The position numbers and the translations under genes are program-made. This document shows positions 43,676-53,003 of a stretch of DNA of 64,000 nt, piece after piece. Numbering within the stretch: the stretch's first letter is position 1; each line of letters begins with the position of its first letter. The notes below the pieces were generated by a model, which did no database searches, had not been told where the DNA came from, and saw only the letters and a list, made by a program, of their open reading frames with translations. The DNA lies in the NCBI RefSeq assembly GCF_014218805.1, contig NZ_JACJUV010000003.1, positions 62,001-126,000 of the forward strand, in the 5' to 3' direction. This DNA comes from Teredinibacter franksiae (lineage in GTDB: Bacteria; Pseudomonadota; Gammaproteobacteria; Pseudomonadales; Cellvibrionaceae).

Positions 43676-43999
43676 CGTTTTCATCAATGTGATTAAGCGC
43701 CGCCAAAATCGGCATAAACTCACAACCACAAAAACACCGAACAATAAGCGCATAAAATTGATCAGTGGTGTAAAGCCTTCATACTCAAAAATCGATTTTA
43801 TCGCTTACTATTACCTCTATCACACAACTGATCAGCACAGAATGACTCAAGGGCAGTTCTATTAATTAATTTTATCCTCTGCGCGGTCTGGCAAGCGTTA
43901 TCGCAAGCAGATCCAGACTGCAATAAAGTTTTCTAGACCACGCCCTTAGGCGCCAAAGACAATTATTAGAAGTGCCCTAAACGAAAAAAACGTCGCCTG
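43676..43999. other. Intergenic region after dnaE2
   Basis: A 324-base gap between convergent genes dnaE2 and GST. It holds copy C of the dispersed element (43850-43978) and no classic terminator; the element's folded transcript may serve instead. Confidence 0.5.
43850..43978. repeat. Dispersed intergenic element, copy C (129 bp, best preserved)
   Basis: The ends are imperfect inverted repeats: AGGGCAGTTCTATTAATT at the left and, inverted, AGGGCACTTCTAATAATT at the right (two mismatches plus one base). Between are CCTCTGCGCGG and GCAATAAAGTTTTCTAGACC blocks shared with copy D at 7887-8016. No reading frame is present. Size and ends suggest a miniature inverted-repeat element moved by a transposase elsewhere. 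Confidence 0.75.
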
Positions 44000-44647
44000 T
44001 CAGCCAATATTCGGCTCACCCAATACACCTTTTGCATAATACTGCTGACGATGAAATAGGGTATACACCATTAAATTGTCGTAATGCGTAATGATATTGA
44101 AGGGCGCAGGCAATTGCTCAAGATAATCGAGCATGGGTATTAGCACAGCATCACAGTAGCTAAAACGTCCATCCGCGACAAAGTGCTCATCGTAAATCAG
44201 TGATGAAAGCCAGCGCATAACCTCGTGCGCGACAGGCAGCCTTTTGTTAATTTCGTCAAATCTTATAGTTTTATCCGGCCCTTTGGGGAAAGCAAACTCA
44301 AGTACTAGGTCTGCCATAATGGCTTGGTGTACATAAAGTGAAAACATTTCCGCCGTAGCCAGCACCTGCGAACGTAGCTTTATATCTTCAGGAAAAAAAC
44401 TTGGCCCTGGTTTCGACTCGAGGTAGTGCGCAATCGCCGGCGTTTCCGGCAAAATAAAATCACCTTCCATTAAAACCGGAATCTTTCTGAAGGGGTGCAA
44501 CTTTCCGTGCTCCTCTCCAAAAGGGGTTACATTTTCACCAAAAGGGGAAAGTGTGGTCTCATGCATCACGCCCTTAAACTGGCAAAGTAAGCGTATTACA
44601 CGCAAAAAGTACGAGAAATCTGGCCCATACAATGTAATTGTCGACAT
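44000..44647 (-). CDS. Glutathione S-transferase
   Basis: A 215-residue soluble enzyme. The N-terminal thioredoxin-like domain (about 1-80) has the TLYGPDFSYFLRVIRLL start, cis-Pro in RKIPVLMEG and the glutathione-contacting LPETPAIAHYL; the helical C-terminal domain follows. The gene is divergent from a TetR regulator with a strong palindrome between them, suggesting induction by an electrophilic compound. GGAAG precedes the ATG. Confidence 0.9.
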   Translation of the reverse strand: MSTITLYGPDFSYFLRVIRLLCQFKGVMHETTLSPFGENVTPFGEEHGKLHPFRKIPVLMEGDFILPETPAIAHYLESKPGPSFFPEDIKLRSQVLATAEMFSLYVHQAIMADLVLEFAFPKGPDKTIRFDEINKRLPVAHEVMRWLSSLIYDEHFVADGRFSYCDAVLIPMLDYLEQLPAPFNIITHYDNLMVYTLFHRQQYYAKGVLGEPNIG

Positions 44648-44697
44648 ACGTGTCTTCCTTCTGTTTTAAATGGAAGCAGTATTAAAAAACCCCTATA

Positions 44698-44719
44698 CAA
44701 TATGTTCAAGAACATATTG
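44698..44719. promoter_or_regulatory. 22-bp palindromic operator between GST and TetR genes
   Basis: CAATATGTTC-AA-GAACATATTG is a perfect 10-bp inverted repeat with a 2-base centre, in the 122-base divergent promoter region. It is the likely binding site of the adjacent TetR regulator for both genes. Confidence 0.85.
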
Positions 44720-44769
44720 TTATTTTCTGTTCAAATACCCCTTCAATTCGAACACACTGGAGACTATTC

Positions 44770-45336
44770 ATGCCCTGGAATGCGCAGCACAAAGAAAATT
44801 CACGGGAGAACATTTTGGCATCAGCCGCCCTGCTTTTTACCCACCACGGCTTCGATGCCATATCAATAGATGATGTAATGAAACACGCGGGGCTTACGCG
44901 CGGTGCCTTCTACGCGCATTTCAAATCGAAATCAGACATGTACGATAAAGCCGTACGCAGTGGCGCTCAACTCGCAAAGGAAAGAGTGATGAACGCCGGT
45001 ATAACCAGCGCAACAGAACTTGCAGAAAATTACCTAAAAATGGGCCGACCGGAGCAATGTAATGAGGATGACTATTGCCCGTTAGCCTTTCTGGTAACAG
45101 ATATACAGCACCAACATGACAACGTGCGCAACACCTATACTCGGTGTTTGAAAGGCTATCAATCCGTACTGAGTTCACTGGGGCTGGACGAAAAATCGTC
45201 CATTCAAGCCAGCGTATTACTGGTGGGAGGCTTGGCCATAGCGAAAGCTATTACCGATGACCATCTACGTGATGCCATACTTAACCAGTGCCTCAAGGGA
45301 GTGGAGGCGCTCGCGAAAACGTCGAGCGCTCCTTAA
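44770..45336 (+). CDS. TetR family transcriptional regulator
   Basis: A 188-residue repressor. The N-terminal helix-turn-helix (about 12-58: ENILASAALLFTHHGFDAIS, then HAGLTRGAFYAHFKSKSDM) is typical. The C-terminal ligand domain includes CNEDDYCPLAFLVTD, similar to the region found in the YcdC/NemR-like subgroup that responds to electrophiles, with Cys residues that could be reactive. It is divergent from the GST gene and probably controls it and itself via the palindrome at 44698-44719. GGAG lies upstream of the ATG. Confidence 0.9.
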   Translation: MPWNAQHKENSRENILASAALLFTHHGFDAISIDDVMKHAGLTRGAFYAHFKSKSDMYDKAVRSGAQLAKERVMNAGITSATELAENYLKMGRPEQCNEDDYCPLAFLVTDIQHQHDNVRNTYTRCLKGYQSVLSSLGLDEKSSIQASVLLVGGLAIAKAITDDHLRDAILNQCLKGVEALAKTSSAP

Positions 45337-45344
45337 CACAATAT

Positions 45345-46304
45345 TTACACTTGTTTTAACCAGGCAGCCGCGCCTAAAAAAGCTGTAGGTTTATGGCCAC
45401 AAATATCTACAGGTATGCCCTGTACATAGGGGCTCATCACACCCTTTTCTTCAAACCGCTGAGAAAATGTGCTGGCTTTAAGGAAATCTACCATGCGCGG
45501 CAGAATACCGCCGGCAAGATATACACCACCTTTAGCGCCATAAGTGAGCGCAAGGTTGCCGGAAAAACTCCCCAGAATACTGCAAAAAGTATTCAGTGCT
45601 TCTTCGCAAGTAGCATCGCTACCGGCCAGCCCATCGCCTGTAACCTGCTTTGGTTCTAGCTGCCGAGGCTGCTCACCCTTCACCGCACACAGCGCATTGT
45701 AAAGGTTTACCAAACCTGGGCCGGATATAAACGTTTCGGTAGAAACATGACCGTGCAGGGAAATGGCGGCTTTAATAACATCACACTCCAATGGCGTAGC
45801 CGGCGCCAAGTTCACATGCCCCCCCTCACTTGGAATAGGTAACCATTGACCGTGATTATAAGCCAAACCCGCAACCCCCAGCCCTGTGCCTGGACCCAAA
45901 ATGGCTTTGTTACCTAACAGGTCACGGTCGCCGGCGCGCACCGAAATAAGGTCATCGGCGCCGAGCGCACTGGTTGCCACTGCCAAGGCCGCAAAATCGT
46001 TTATTGCTTCGAATTTGTCGAAACCGAATTTTTCTCGAACCGCCGAAATGGAGAAGGACCAATTCAGGTTGGTCATCTTTACACTATCACCCTCAATCGG
46101 GCCGGCAATCGCCACACAGGCAGAAATCGGTTTAATCGCTTCGAGCGAGTCGATGTAAGCTTTCATCGCCAATTCAAAAGTATCGAAATCTGCACCATTT
46201 AAAATTTGAACTTGCTCAATTACAAACTGACCGTTGGCCTCTCCGGTAACGAGGGCAAAGCGGGCATTCGTACCACCAATATCGGCAACAATGGATGGAA
46301 ACAT
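45345..46304 (-). CDS. glk: Glucokinase
   Basis: A 319-residue Glk of the proteobacterial hexokinase-like type (EC 2.7.1.2). Motifs: phosphate loop ADIGGTNARFAL, catalytic AINDFAALAVA with the base Asp, ILGPGTGLGVAGL, and SEGGHVNLAP with the glucose-binding Glu/His. AAGGAC precedes the ATG. The stop is eight bases from that of the TetR gene (convergent). It would phosphorylate glucose released from cellulose-derived oligosaccharides. Confidence 0.95.
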   Translation of the reverse strand: MFPSIVADIGGTNARFALVTGEANGQFVIEQVQILNGADFDTFELAMKAYIDSLEAIKPISACVAIAGPIEGDSVKMTNLNWSFSISAVREKFGFDKFEAINDFAALAVATSALGADDLISVRAGDRDLLGNKAILGPGTGLGVAGLAYNHGQWLPIPSEGGHVNLAPATPLECDVIKAAISLHGHVSTETFISGPGLVNLYNALCAVKGEQPRQLEPKQVTGDGLAGSDATCEEALNTFCSILGSFSGNLALTYGAKGGVYLAGGILPRMVDFLKASTFSQRFEEKGVMSPYVQGIPVDICGHKPTAFLGAAAWLKQV

Positions 46305-46500
46305 GCAATCGTCCTTTTGGGGGGATTAGAGTGGGCTGAAAAAAGTGTTCGCACTCTAGGGAAAGGCCAAGAGTACGTCAAGCGCCGGCTTTATGATGCT
46401 TGCCTTAAAACAAGCAGGGTAAATGGGTAATACCGATTTGACCCGACCGGCTACTTTTTCACGAATAAAAATTAAAAATATACCGTCCTTATTAGCGTGA

Positions 46501-47496
46501 CTATACCTTCATCCATCCACCTTGTTCATGGCTAGCAAAAACAGCATCAATAACCCTCATGTTATTAAGCGCATCGGTCAGAGGTGTAGGTACCGCTATA
46601 CCTTGTAGTATGGCATTTGCCATTGCATCAACCTGCTTCAGGTAGTGATCACACACTTCCGTTTCAATCACTTCTCGCACACCATTGTGGGAAAATTGAA
46701 GTGTTGCCATGCTATTGTGCGGTTGATAGAAAGGGTATTCCATTAACAAACTACCCGCTTCGCCGGACACCTGAACGCGCTGCGTTGGCTCAGTTTGAGT
46801 CGAACAATATACGTGCGCGCGAGCATCGCCAAAATCCAGTATGCCGTTACCCTGGCAATCAACTAAGAAGTCGTCATCCATGGTCAGAGCCGCAACGACG
46901 CGTTCAGGCTCACGCCCCATCAAATAACGAGCCGCTGATATACAATAGCAGCCGATATCCAACATGCCTCCACCGCCAATTCCCGGCATATTACGTACAT
47001 TTTTGGGGTCGCGATTAAAGTAAGTAAATACCGTATCAATACTGTTGATTTTGCCGATTTTGCCGTCGATGATAAGGTCACGAGCCAACGGCCATTGAGG
47101 ATGAAAGCGGTACATAAAAGCCTCCATCACTTTAATACTGGGGTGCTGACCGACCACATTCATCAGCTTCTGCGTATCTTCAACATTTAAGCCGATGGGC
47201 TTTTCACACAACACATGTTTACCCGCCTCAATCGCCTTAATTGTCCAAGGAATATGGAGGTGATTAGGTAAAGGGTTGTAGATAACATCGACATCCTTCG
47301 ATACCAAAAGATGTTGGTAATCAGCAAAGGCTAGCGGCAACCCATGTTCCGCTGCGAACGCAGTAGCCTGCTCTTCTGTACGAGACGCTACAGCAACAAC
47401 CTCGTTCATACTAGAAGCATTGATGGCCGGGATCAGCTTCTCTCGGGCTATTTTGGCCGTACTTAGTATTCCCCAGCGTAACTTTTTCCTACTCAT
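46501..47496 (-). CDS. Gfo/Idh/MocA family NAD(P)-dependent oxidoreductase
   Basis: A 331-residue dehydrogenase. The ATG at 47496 has GGAG upstream; the open frame to 47547 includes an element fragment. The Rossmann domain has WGILSTAKIAREKLIPAI, and the family signature CEKPIGLNVEDTQKL contains the catalytic-region Lys. The C-terminal domain includes MLDIGCYCISAARYLMG with the conserved Asp and the place of the active-site His. It resembles glucose-fructose oxidoreductase and dimeric dihydrodiol/xylose dehydrogenases. Substrate cannot be assigned; a sugar is likely next to glucokinase. Confidence 0.9.
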   Translation of the reverse strand: MSRKKLRWGILSTAKIAREKLIPAINASSMNEVVAVASRTEEQATAFAAEHGLPLAFADYQHLLVSKDVDVIYNPLPNHLHIPWTIKAIEAGKHVLCEKPIGLNVEDTQKLMNVVGQHPSIKVMEAFMYRFHPQWPLARDLIIDGKIGKINSIDTVFTYFNRDPKNVRNMPGIGGGGMLDIGCYCISAARYLMGREPERVVAALTMDDDFLVDCQGNGILDFGDARAHVYCSTQTEPTQRVQVSGEAGSLLMEYPFYQPHNSMATLQFSHNGVREVIETEVCDHYLKQVDAMANAILQGIAVPTPLTDALNNMRVIDAVFASHEQGGWMKV

Positions 47497-47512
47497 TGTT
47501 CTTCTCCACTTT

Positions 47513-47583
47513 AGGGCACCGCTATTCGTGGCTTTAGGCCTTCTCATTGAGCGAGACCCAGTAATCGTAGTTTAAAGCCCCCT
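47513..47583. repeat. Possible short copy E of the AGGGCA element
   Basis: The segment begins AGGGCACCGCTATT and ends in AAAGCCCCCT, about 71 bp. The ends agree with the family, but the middle is not clearly homologous. Confidence 0.3.
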
Positions 47584-47783
47584 ATGACCGCCGCAACCTT
47601 TAACAAATCAATGATACCTAACCATCCTATAACGGATAGTTCTAGATACCTTCAAATCATCATCTATTATTTTAGAGATAAGACCATAAATTTATATTAC
47701 TTTTGAGCAATTAGGCGCCACCGCCATTACCTGCCAAATACCTTCGTTTAGTTTGAGCACGTCATCAAGGAAAGGATCAAAAG

Positions 47784-50700
47784 ATGAACACTTGGTTTAT
47801 GAACCTGACCCTAGCCAGAAAACTGGTTATGGTATTACTGCTTGTTGGATTGCTTCCGATGATTATCATATCGGTCATTTCATCGGTAGTCTCTACCAAA
47901 CAACTGGAACAGCAAGCCTTCGATCAACTCGACGCCGTAAAAAATATCAAAGCGGCTGCCGTTGAACGTTACTTTAAGCAGGTTCACAGCCAGATCATCA
48001 CCATGGCTGACACGCCTATGGTGATAAATGCCGCTGGCGCCTTTAGCCGAACATTTAAACGCGTTATATCTTCCGAAGACTATTCCACAGAAGATATTGC
48101 AGCTATGCGCGAAGATCTAAGCCAGTACTATAGCCAAGATTTTTCAGAACAATACCAATCCGAAAACGATGGTCGCGCACCAGACACCCAAGCACTGCTT
48201 AACGCTCTGGATGACGAAGCAGTTGTTATGCAAGCCCTGTATATTACTCAAAACCCCCATGCATTAGGGGAAAAAAATAAACTCAATGGAGCCGAAGGCC
48301 GCAGCGTATACCACCGGGTTCACAAAAAATACCACGCCAGCTTTAGTCAATTTCAGCACGAGTTCGGCTTCTACGATTTTTTTATCGTCGATGCTATTAC
48401 TGGCGATATCGTTTACTCGGTTTTCAAAGAGCTTGACTATGGTTCTTCACTGCTAGACGGCCCCTATGCAAACACAAGCTTCGGAAACACTTTTAAGGCG
48501 GCCCTTACACTTGAACCGGGTCAAGCTGTACTTAAAGATTTCGCCTCCTACACCCCTTCCTACGAAGCTCCAGCGAGCTTTATCGCCACACCGATTATGG
48601 CTAACAACAAACTAATGGCCGTGCTTATTTTGCAAATACCGCTGGAACCCATCAACAACATTATGGCTGAAAGGTCCGGAATGGGGAAAACCGGAGAAAG
48701 CTATTTGGTGGGAGAAGATTCGCTGATGCGCTCAGACTCTTACCTAGACCCCATCAATCACTCCGTTATTGCATCATTCCGTCATCCAGAAAAAGGCAAG
48801 GTGGAAACATTTTCAGTAGAACAAGCCTTACAGGGTAAATCCGGCAGCCAAATTATTCAAGATTACAACAACAACCCAGCGCTCTCTTCTTTCAGCAAAA
48901 TTGACCTCGGCGATTTTTCCTGGGTAGTGATAGCCGAAATAGGCGTCAGCGAAGCCTTTGCTGGAGTCACCGCGTTAAAATGGACAATGGCCATACTTGC
49001 CCTGCTTTCTGCCGTTGTTATTGCTGCATTTGCTTTTTATGTAAGCAAGATGATCAGCATGCCTATTCTACAGCTGGGTAATACCATTCAGCGCGTAGAG
49101 CGCGAAGGCAATTTCCAACTTGTTCTACAGAATAAATATACAGATGAAATCGGCGATACCAGCCGTGCCTTTAACTCTCTGCTGACCAACCTTTCATCCT
49201 CTATTACCGGAACCAATAGTGTACTAGAAGAATTAGGTAAGGGAAATTTCGAAGAAACCGTTGCAGAGCATTACACCGGACAACTAGGTACCTTAACCCA
49301 CGGAGTAAACGCTGCTGTCCGCCAAGTGAGCACCGCCAATGACGAACAAATAAAACAACAAAGAATTGCCGAAAAAAATTCTCTAGCTGCCGAAACCTCG
49401 GCTGCCGAAGCCAAAGCACAAGCTCGGCAAACGCTTATTATCAAACAAGCGTTAGATGTATGCGCTACAGCTGTGATGATTGCGGATACAGATTTCAACA
49501 TCATCTATCTAAACGATTCCGCAGACACGGTAATGAGCGAAGCCGAAAGCGAAATTCGCAAGCAGATTCCTGCATTTAATGCTTCAGAGCTAATGGGTAC
49601 TAACATCGATATATTCCACAAAAACCCACAACACCAACGCAAGCTACTACAGGAATTACAGGGCAACTATAAGGCACAACTGGTTATTTCCGAGCTAAAC
49701 TTTAACTTGTCGGCTACACCTATTCGCGATGAAAAAGGCGAATACTTGGGTGCGGTAGTGGAATGGGAGAACATCACTGAAAAACTCGCAAAAGACAATG
49801 AAGAACGACGTATCGCCGATGAAAACTCTCGTATTCGCCAAGCTCTCGACAACTCCTCTACCAGCACAATGATTGCCGATGCCGAATTCAATATTATCTA
49901 CACCAACAATGCACTCAGCGGTATGATGAAAGAGGCCGAAGAGGATTTGCGCGATTTTCTCGGTAACTTTAACGCCGATACATTAATGGGCAATAACATG
50001 GATATGTTCCATAAAAATCCTGCTCACCAGCGCTCCCTATTAGACAATCTGAAAACAAGCTACCAGAGCGAAGTGAAAGCCGGTGCACGTACGTTTACGG
50101 TTACTGCCAACCCTATCATCAATGATCGTAGTGAACGAATAGGCACCGTGGTTGAGTGGCTAGACCGAACCGCTGAAGTTGCCATTGAACGGGATATCGA
50201 CCGCATTATTAATTTGGCAGCCGCCGGAGATTTTTCTCGCAGCTTAAACGCCGACGGTAAATCCGGTTTTTTCCTGAGCGTGTGTAACGGCCTAAATCGG
50301 CTCATGGACACAACGCAAATTGCCCTAACCGACATCATGCGGATATTCTCCGCACTGGCCAACGGTGATCTGTCGCAACAAATTGAGCGCGAATACCAAG
50401 GGGAATTTGGCAAGTTAAAACTTGACGCCAATACAACGGTGGAAAAACTACGCGAAGTTCTCGAAAACATTTCCAGTGCATCAGCCAGCATTGCAAAAGG
50501 CGCAAACGAAATTTCTGAGGGTAACACCGATCTAAGTCAGCGCACCGAGGAGCAAGCATCATCGCTAGAGGAAACGGCCTCAAGCATGGAAGAAATGATC
50601 ACGATCGTAAAACAAAGCGAAGAAAATGCAAACAAAGCCAATGATCTCGCCAGTAGCTCTATTACTATCGCCCGCGAAGGTAATACTTCGGTACAGGCGA

Positions 50701-51215
50701 CCTCAGTTGCAATGAATGAAATTTCTCAAGCCAGTACAAAAATTGCCAATATTATCGGTGTAATCGACGAAATTGCTTTTCAAACCAACTTACTAGCACT
50801 CAACGCTGCTGTCGAAGCCGCAAGGGCTGGCGAACAAGGGCGAGGGTTTGCGGTAGTCGCCGGAGAAGTGCGCAACCTTGCACAACGTTCAGCATCAGCC
50901 GCTAAGGAAATTAAAGCGCTTATTCAAGATTCGGTAACCAAGGTACTCGACGGCGCCGAGCTGGTAGAAAGTTCTGGTAAAACGTTGCACCGTATTGTTG
51001 AAGAAATTGAGCGTGTTGGCAGTATGATGCAACAAATATTCAATAGCGCCCGAGAGCAGACCAGCGGAATTGAGCAGGTAAACACGGCTATTGCGCATAT
51101 GGACCAAATGACTCAACAAAATGCCGCACTGGTAGAGGAAGCCTCAGCCACCAGCGAAAATCTCGCCGAGCAGGCTTACCAGCTAGACCAAATGGTGGCA
51201 TTCTTTAAGCGCTGA
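47784..51215 (+). CDS. Large methyl-accepting chemotaxis protein with two PAS domains
   Basis: A 1,143-residue membrane chemoreceptor (AAGGA before the ATG). TM1 is at about 12-35, a large periplasmic sensor (about 36-398, dCache-like, with [15 protein letters not shown] and [14 protein letters not shown]) follows, and TM2 is at about 400-422. The cytoplasmic part has HAMP, two similar PAS domains (about 552-668 and 684-795), a second HAMP-like segment and a signalling domain with [20 protein letters not shown]. Each PAS has the motif F-N-A-x-x-L-M-G-x-N-x-D-x-F-H-K-N-P-x-H-Q-R. The last four residues are FFKR, without the NWETF-type tether pentapeptide. Ligands unknown; the PAS pair suggests an internal redox or small-molecule sense as well as an outside one. 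Confidence 0.93.
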   Translation: MNTWFMNLTLARKLVMVLLLVGLLPMIIISVISSVVSTKQLEQQAFDQLDAVKNIKAAAVERYFKQVHSQIITMADTPMVINAAGAFSRTFKRVISSEDYSTEDIAAMREDLSQYYSQDFSEQYQSENDGRAPDTQALLNALDDEAVVMQALYITQNPHALGEKNKLNGAEGRSVYHRVHKKYHASFSQFQHEFGFYDFFIVDAITGDIVYSVFKELDYGSSLLDGPYANTSFGNTFKAALTLEPGQAVLKDFASYTPSYEAPASFIATPIMANNKLMAVLILQIPLEPINNIMAERSGMGKTGESYLVGEDSLMRSDSYLDPINHSVIASFRHPEKGKVETFSVEQALQGKSGSQIIQDYNNNPALSSFSKIDLGDFSWVVIAEIGVSEAFAGVTALKWTMAILALLSAVVIAAFAFYVSKMISMPILQLGNTIQRVEREGNFQLVLQNKYTDEIGDTSRAFNSLLTNLSSSITGTNSVLEELGKGNFEETVAEHYTGQLGTLTHGVNAAVRQVSTANDEQIKQQRIAEKNSLAAETSAAEAKAQARQTLIIKQALDVCATAVMIADTDFNIIYLNDSADTVMSEAESEIRKQIPAFNASELMGTNIDIFHKNPQHQRKLLQELQGNYKAQLVISELNFNLSATPIRDEKGEYLGAVVEWENITEKLAKDNEERRIADENSRIRQALDNSSTSTMIADAEFNIIYTNNALSGMMKEAEEDLRDFLGNFNADTLMGNNMDMFHKNPAHQRSLLDNLKTSYQSEVKAGARTFTVTANPIINDRSERIGTVVEWLDRTAEVAIERDIDRIINLAAAGDFSRSLNADGKSGFFLSVCNGLNRLMDTTQIALTDIMRIFSALANGDLSQQIEREYQGEFGKLKLDANTTVEKLREVLENISSASASIAKGANEISEGNTDLSQRTEEQASSLEETASSMEEMITIVKQSEENANKANDLASSSITIAREGNTSVQATSVAMNEISQASTKIANIIGVIDEIAFQTNLLALNAAVEAARAGEQGRGFAVVAGEVRNLAQRSASAAKEIKALIQDSVTKVLDGAELVESSGKTLHRIVEEIERVGSMMQQIFNSAREQTSGIEQVNTAIAHMDQMTQQNAALVEEASATSENLAEQAYQLDQMVAFFKR

Positions 51216-51316
51216 GCAGTATCAATAATGTCACTTGCTTCGTTAGTGGACACTCATATACAATCGCGCAAATTTACAGCAGTTCAGTATTTAATCAACA
51301 CAAGAGGGAATGCAAC

Positions 51317-51622
51317 TTGACGGAAGCTCACGAAGCATTGAGCGAACATGCACGAGACGCAGCCAGCCTATTGAAAGAGCTCGGAAACGAAAGCAGGCTG
51401 ATGGTGTGCTGCTCGCTGGGGGATAGTGAACTGTGTGTTGGCGAGTTAAATCAATTGGTGCCACTCAGTCAATCTGCGCTGTCCCAACACTTGGCTCGTT
51501 TACGCGACGCAGGCCTGGTGACAACCCGCAAAGAAGGCCAGACCGTCTATTACCGTCTGGCGGGCGACAAAGCGGTAAAAATAATAACAACGTTGAAATC
51601 CATATACTGCCCCGAACAATAA
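51317..51622 (+). CDS. ArsR-family repressor, YgaV/BigR type
   Basis: A 101-residue winged-helix regulator starting at TTG with AGAGGG upstream. It contains [32 protein letters not shown]. The sulfur-sensing cysteine pair of BigR/YgaV is at Cys32 (RLMVCC) and Cys98 (IYC), 66 residues apart as in the characterised members; Cys31 and Cys40 are extra. A rhodanese-DUF2892 gene follows 22 bases later, the same arrangement as E. coli ygaV-ygaP. It is a paralogue of the regulator at 14802-15134. A partial TTAG-N6-CTCA string at 51243-51256 resembles the operator dyads of the paralogue. Confidence 0.88.
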   Translation: MTEAHEALSEHARDAASLLKELGNESRLMVCCSLGDSELCVGELNQLVPLSQSALSQHLARLRDAGLVTTRKEGQTVYYRLAGDKAVKIITTLKSIYCPEQ

Positions 51623-51644
51623 CGTCTTCCAAATAGAGAGATCC

Positions 51645-52190
51645 ATGAGCACATCCCGTATTTCCGCTGCGGAGTTTGAAAACCTCCGCGGCTCAACGTC
51701 GTCTTCACCAATATCTGTTATCGATCTGCGTACAAGTGCAGAGATTGAGCAAGAGCGTATTGCCGACTGTATTTGCCTACCATTTCAACAAGCCAATACG
51801 GAAACCGTTGCCCACGCGTTCACAAACCGAGCCGATAAAACCGATAATCGTCTGTTTTTACTGTGCCAGAGCGGCATGCGCGCGGACGCCACCGTGCGCC
51901 AGTTGGGCCCGCAGCCCGGTATTGAATGGGTGATCATTGAGGGGGGCGTAAACGCCATTAAAGCGGCCGGTGGAAACGTTATCAAAGGGAAAGTCCGCAG
52001 CATTCCTCTTGAGCGACAGGTACGTATCGCAGCGGGAATAGCTATTCTTGCAGGCGTTTTACTCGGTGCTACCCTTAACCCCAACTTTCTACTGCTTTCA
52101 GGGTTTGTCGGTGCAGGGCTGGTATTTGCCGGTGTAACCAACCGTTGTGGATTGGCCTTTTTACTGGCACGCATGCCTTGGAATCACTAA
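51645..52190 (+). CDS. ygaP: YgaP-like membrane rhodanese (rhodanese-DUF2892)
   Basis: A 181-residue membrane sulfurtransferase. The rhodanese domain (about 1-105) has the active-site loop LCQSGMRAD with nucleophile Cys74. The C-terminal two helices (about 122-172: AAGIAILAGVLLGATLNP, FVGAGLVFAGVTNRCGLAFL) are DUF2892, with a Cys in the last helix as in YgaP, where it may pass or receive sulfane sulfur. It forms a two-gene operon with the ArsR-type regulator 22 bases upstream; likely role is handling of persulfide at the inner membrane. Confidence 0.92.
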   Translation: MSTSRISAAEFENLRGSTSSSPISVIDLRTSAEIEQERIADCICLPFQQANTETVAHAFTNRADKTDNRLFLLCQSGMRADATVRQLGPQPGIEWVIIEGGVNAIKAAGGNVIKGKVRSIPLERQVRIAAGIAILAGVLLGATLNPNFLLLSGFVGAGLVFAGVTNRCGLAFLLARMPWNH

Positions 52191-52206
52191 GCCTGACACC
52201 CTGTTT

Positions 52207-52246
52207 AGGGAACCTCTCATCAAGTAAAAACAACAAGCGGTTCCCT
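52207..52246 (+). repeat. Hairpin with AGGGAACC/GGTTCCCT arms after ygaP
   Basis: AGGGAACC (52207-52214) and GGTTCCCT (52239-52246) enclose 24 bases. The left arm continues as TCTCAT, like the fragment at 38671. It could be a degenerate element copy or a transcript-end hairpin; there is no T-run. Confidence 0.45.
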
Positions 52247-52334
52247 GCTTAGATGTCAATTTCAAATACACGTCAATTTCAGGTCAACACGCCTTCCACC
52301 CCTAGCTTATAATGCCCAATTAGAGGAAGAAATC

Positions 52335-53003
52335 ATGATCGTGTTACTTGTTGAAGACAACCGCGACCTTGCGGGCAGTGTACTTGATTATCTGGAAATG
52401 GAAGGCTTTGATTGCGACTACGCCGAGCGTGGCGACCACGCCCTAGAGCTATGCCGCGACAACACCTATGACGCCATGATCCTAGACATTATGATGCCCG
52501 GCCTAGACGGCCTTAGTCTGTGTAAAACCCTACGCGAGCACGGTAACAATGCGCCGGTTATCATGCTTACTGCTCGTGACACGCTCGACGACAAGCTTGC
52601 GGGGTTCGAGGCCGGTGCAGACGACTACCTGGTAAAACCCTTCGATCTCCCAGAACTGTCGGCCCGTGTTCGTGCCATTACCAAGCGTAAAACCAGCAAC
52701 GGTTCAAGCCTAAAAGTGGCCGACCTCGAAGTCAATCTCGACAACCACCAGGCTACTCGTAGCGAACAACCCATCGACCTGTCTCCCGCCTGCTGGAAAC
52801 TTTTGGTTGCCCTTATTCAGTCCAGCCCAAGGGTTTTATCGCGCTATGAGCTAGAAAGTGTTTTATGGAAAGACAGCCCGCCCGATTCAGAAGCCTTAAA
52901 ATCACACCTGTACACTCTGCGCAAGCTGGTCGATAAGCCGTTCGCAAACCCACTGATTCACACCTTGCGTGGCGTTGGAGTTGCACTTCGTGACAATAGC
53001 TAG
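52335..53003 (+). CDS. OmpR-family response regulator
   Basis: A 222-residue response regulator. The receiver domain (1-115) has the acidic pair (EDN), phosphoacceptor Asp51 (LDIMMPG) and Lys in VKPFDLPEL. The C-terminal winged-helix (about 128-220) has LSPACWKLLVALIQSSPRVL and SHLYTLRKLVD. GAGGA precedes the ATG. The sensor kinase gene overlaps its 3' end by 14 bases. Target genes are unknown. Confidence 0.94.
   Translation: MIVLLVEDNRDLAGSVLDYLEMEGFDCDYAERGDHALELCRDNTYDAMILDIMMPGLDGLSLCKTLREHGNNAPVIMLTARDTLDDKLAGFEAGADDYLVKPFDLPELSARVRAITKRKTSNGSSLKVADLEVNLDNHQATRSEQPIDLSPACWKLLVALIQSSPRVLSRYELESVLWKDSPPDSEALKSHLYTLRKLVDKPFANPLIHTLRGVGVALRDNS

Noticed and set aside
46397..46416. Terminator between glucokinase and the oxidoreductase gene
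   Set aside because: TGCTTG/CAAGCA is a short stem with an 8-base loop and no T-run in either direction.
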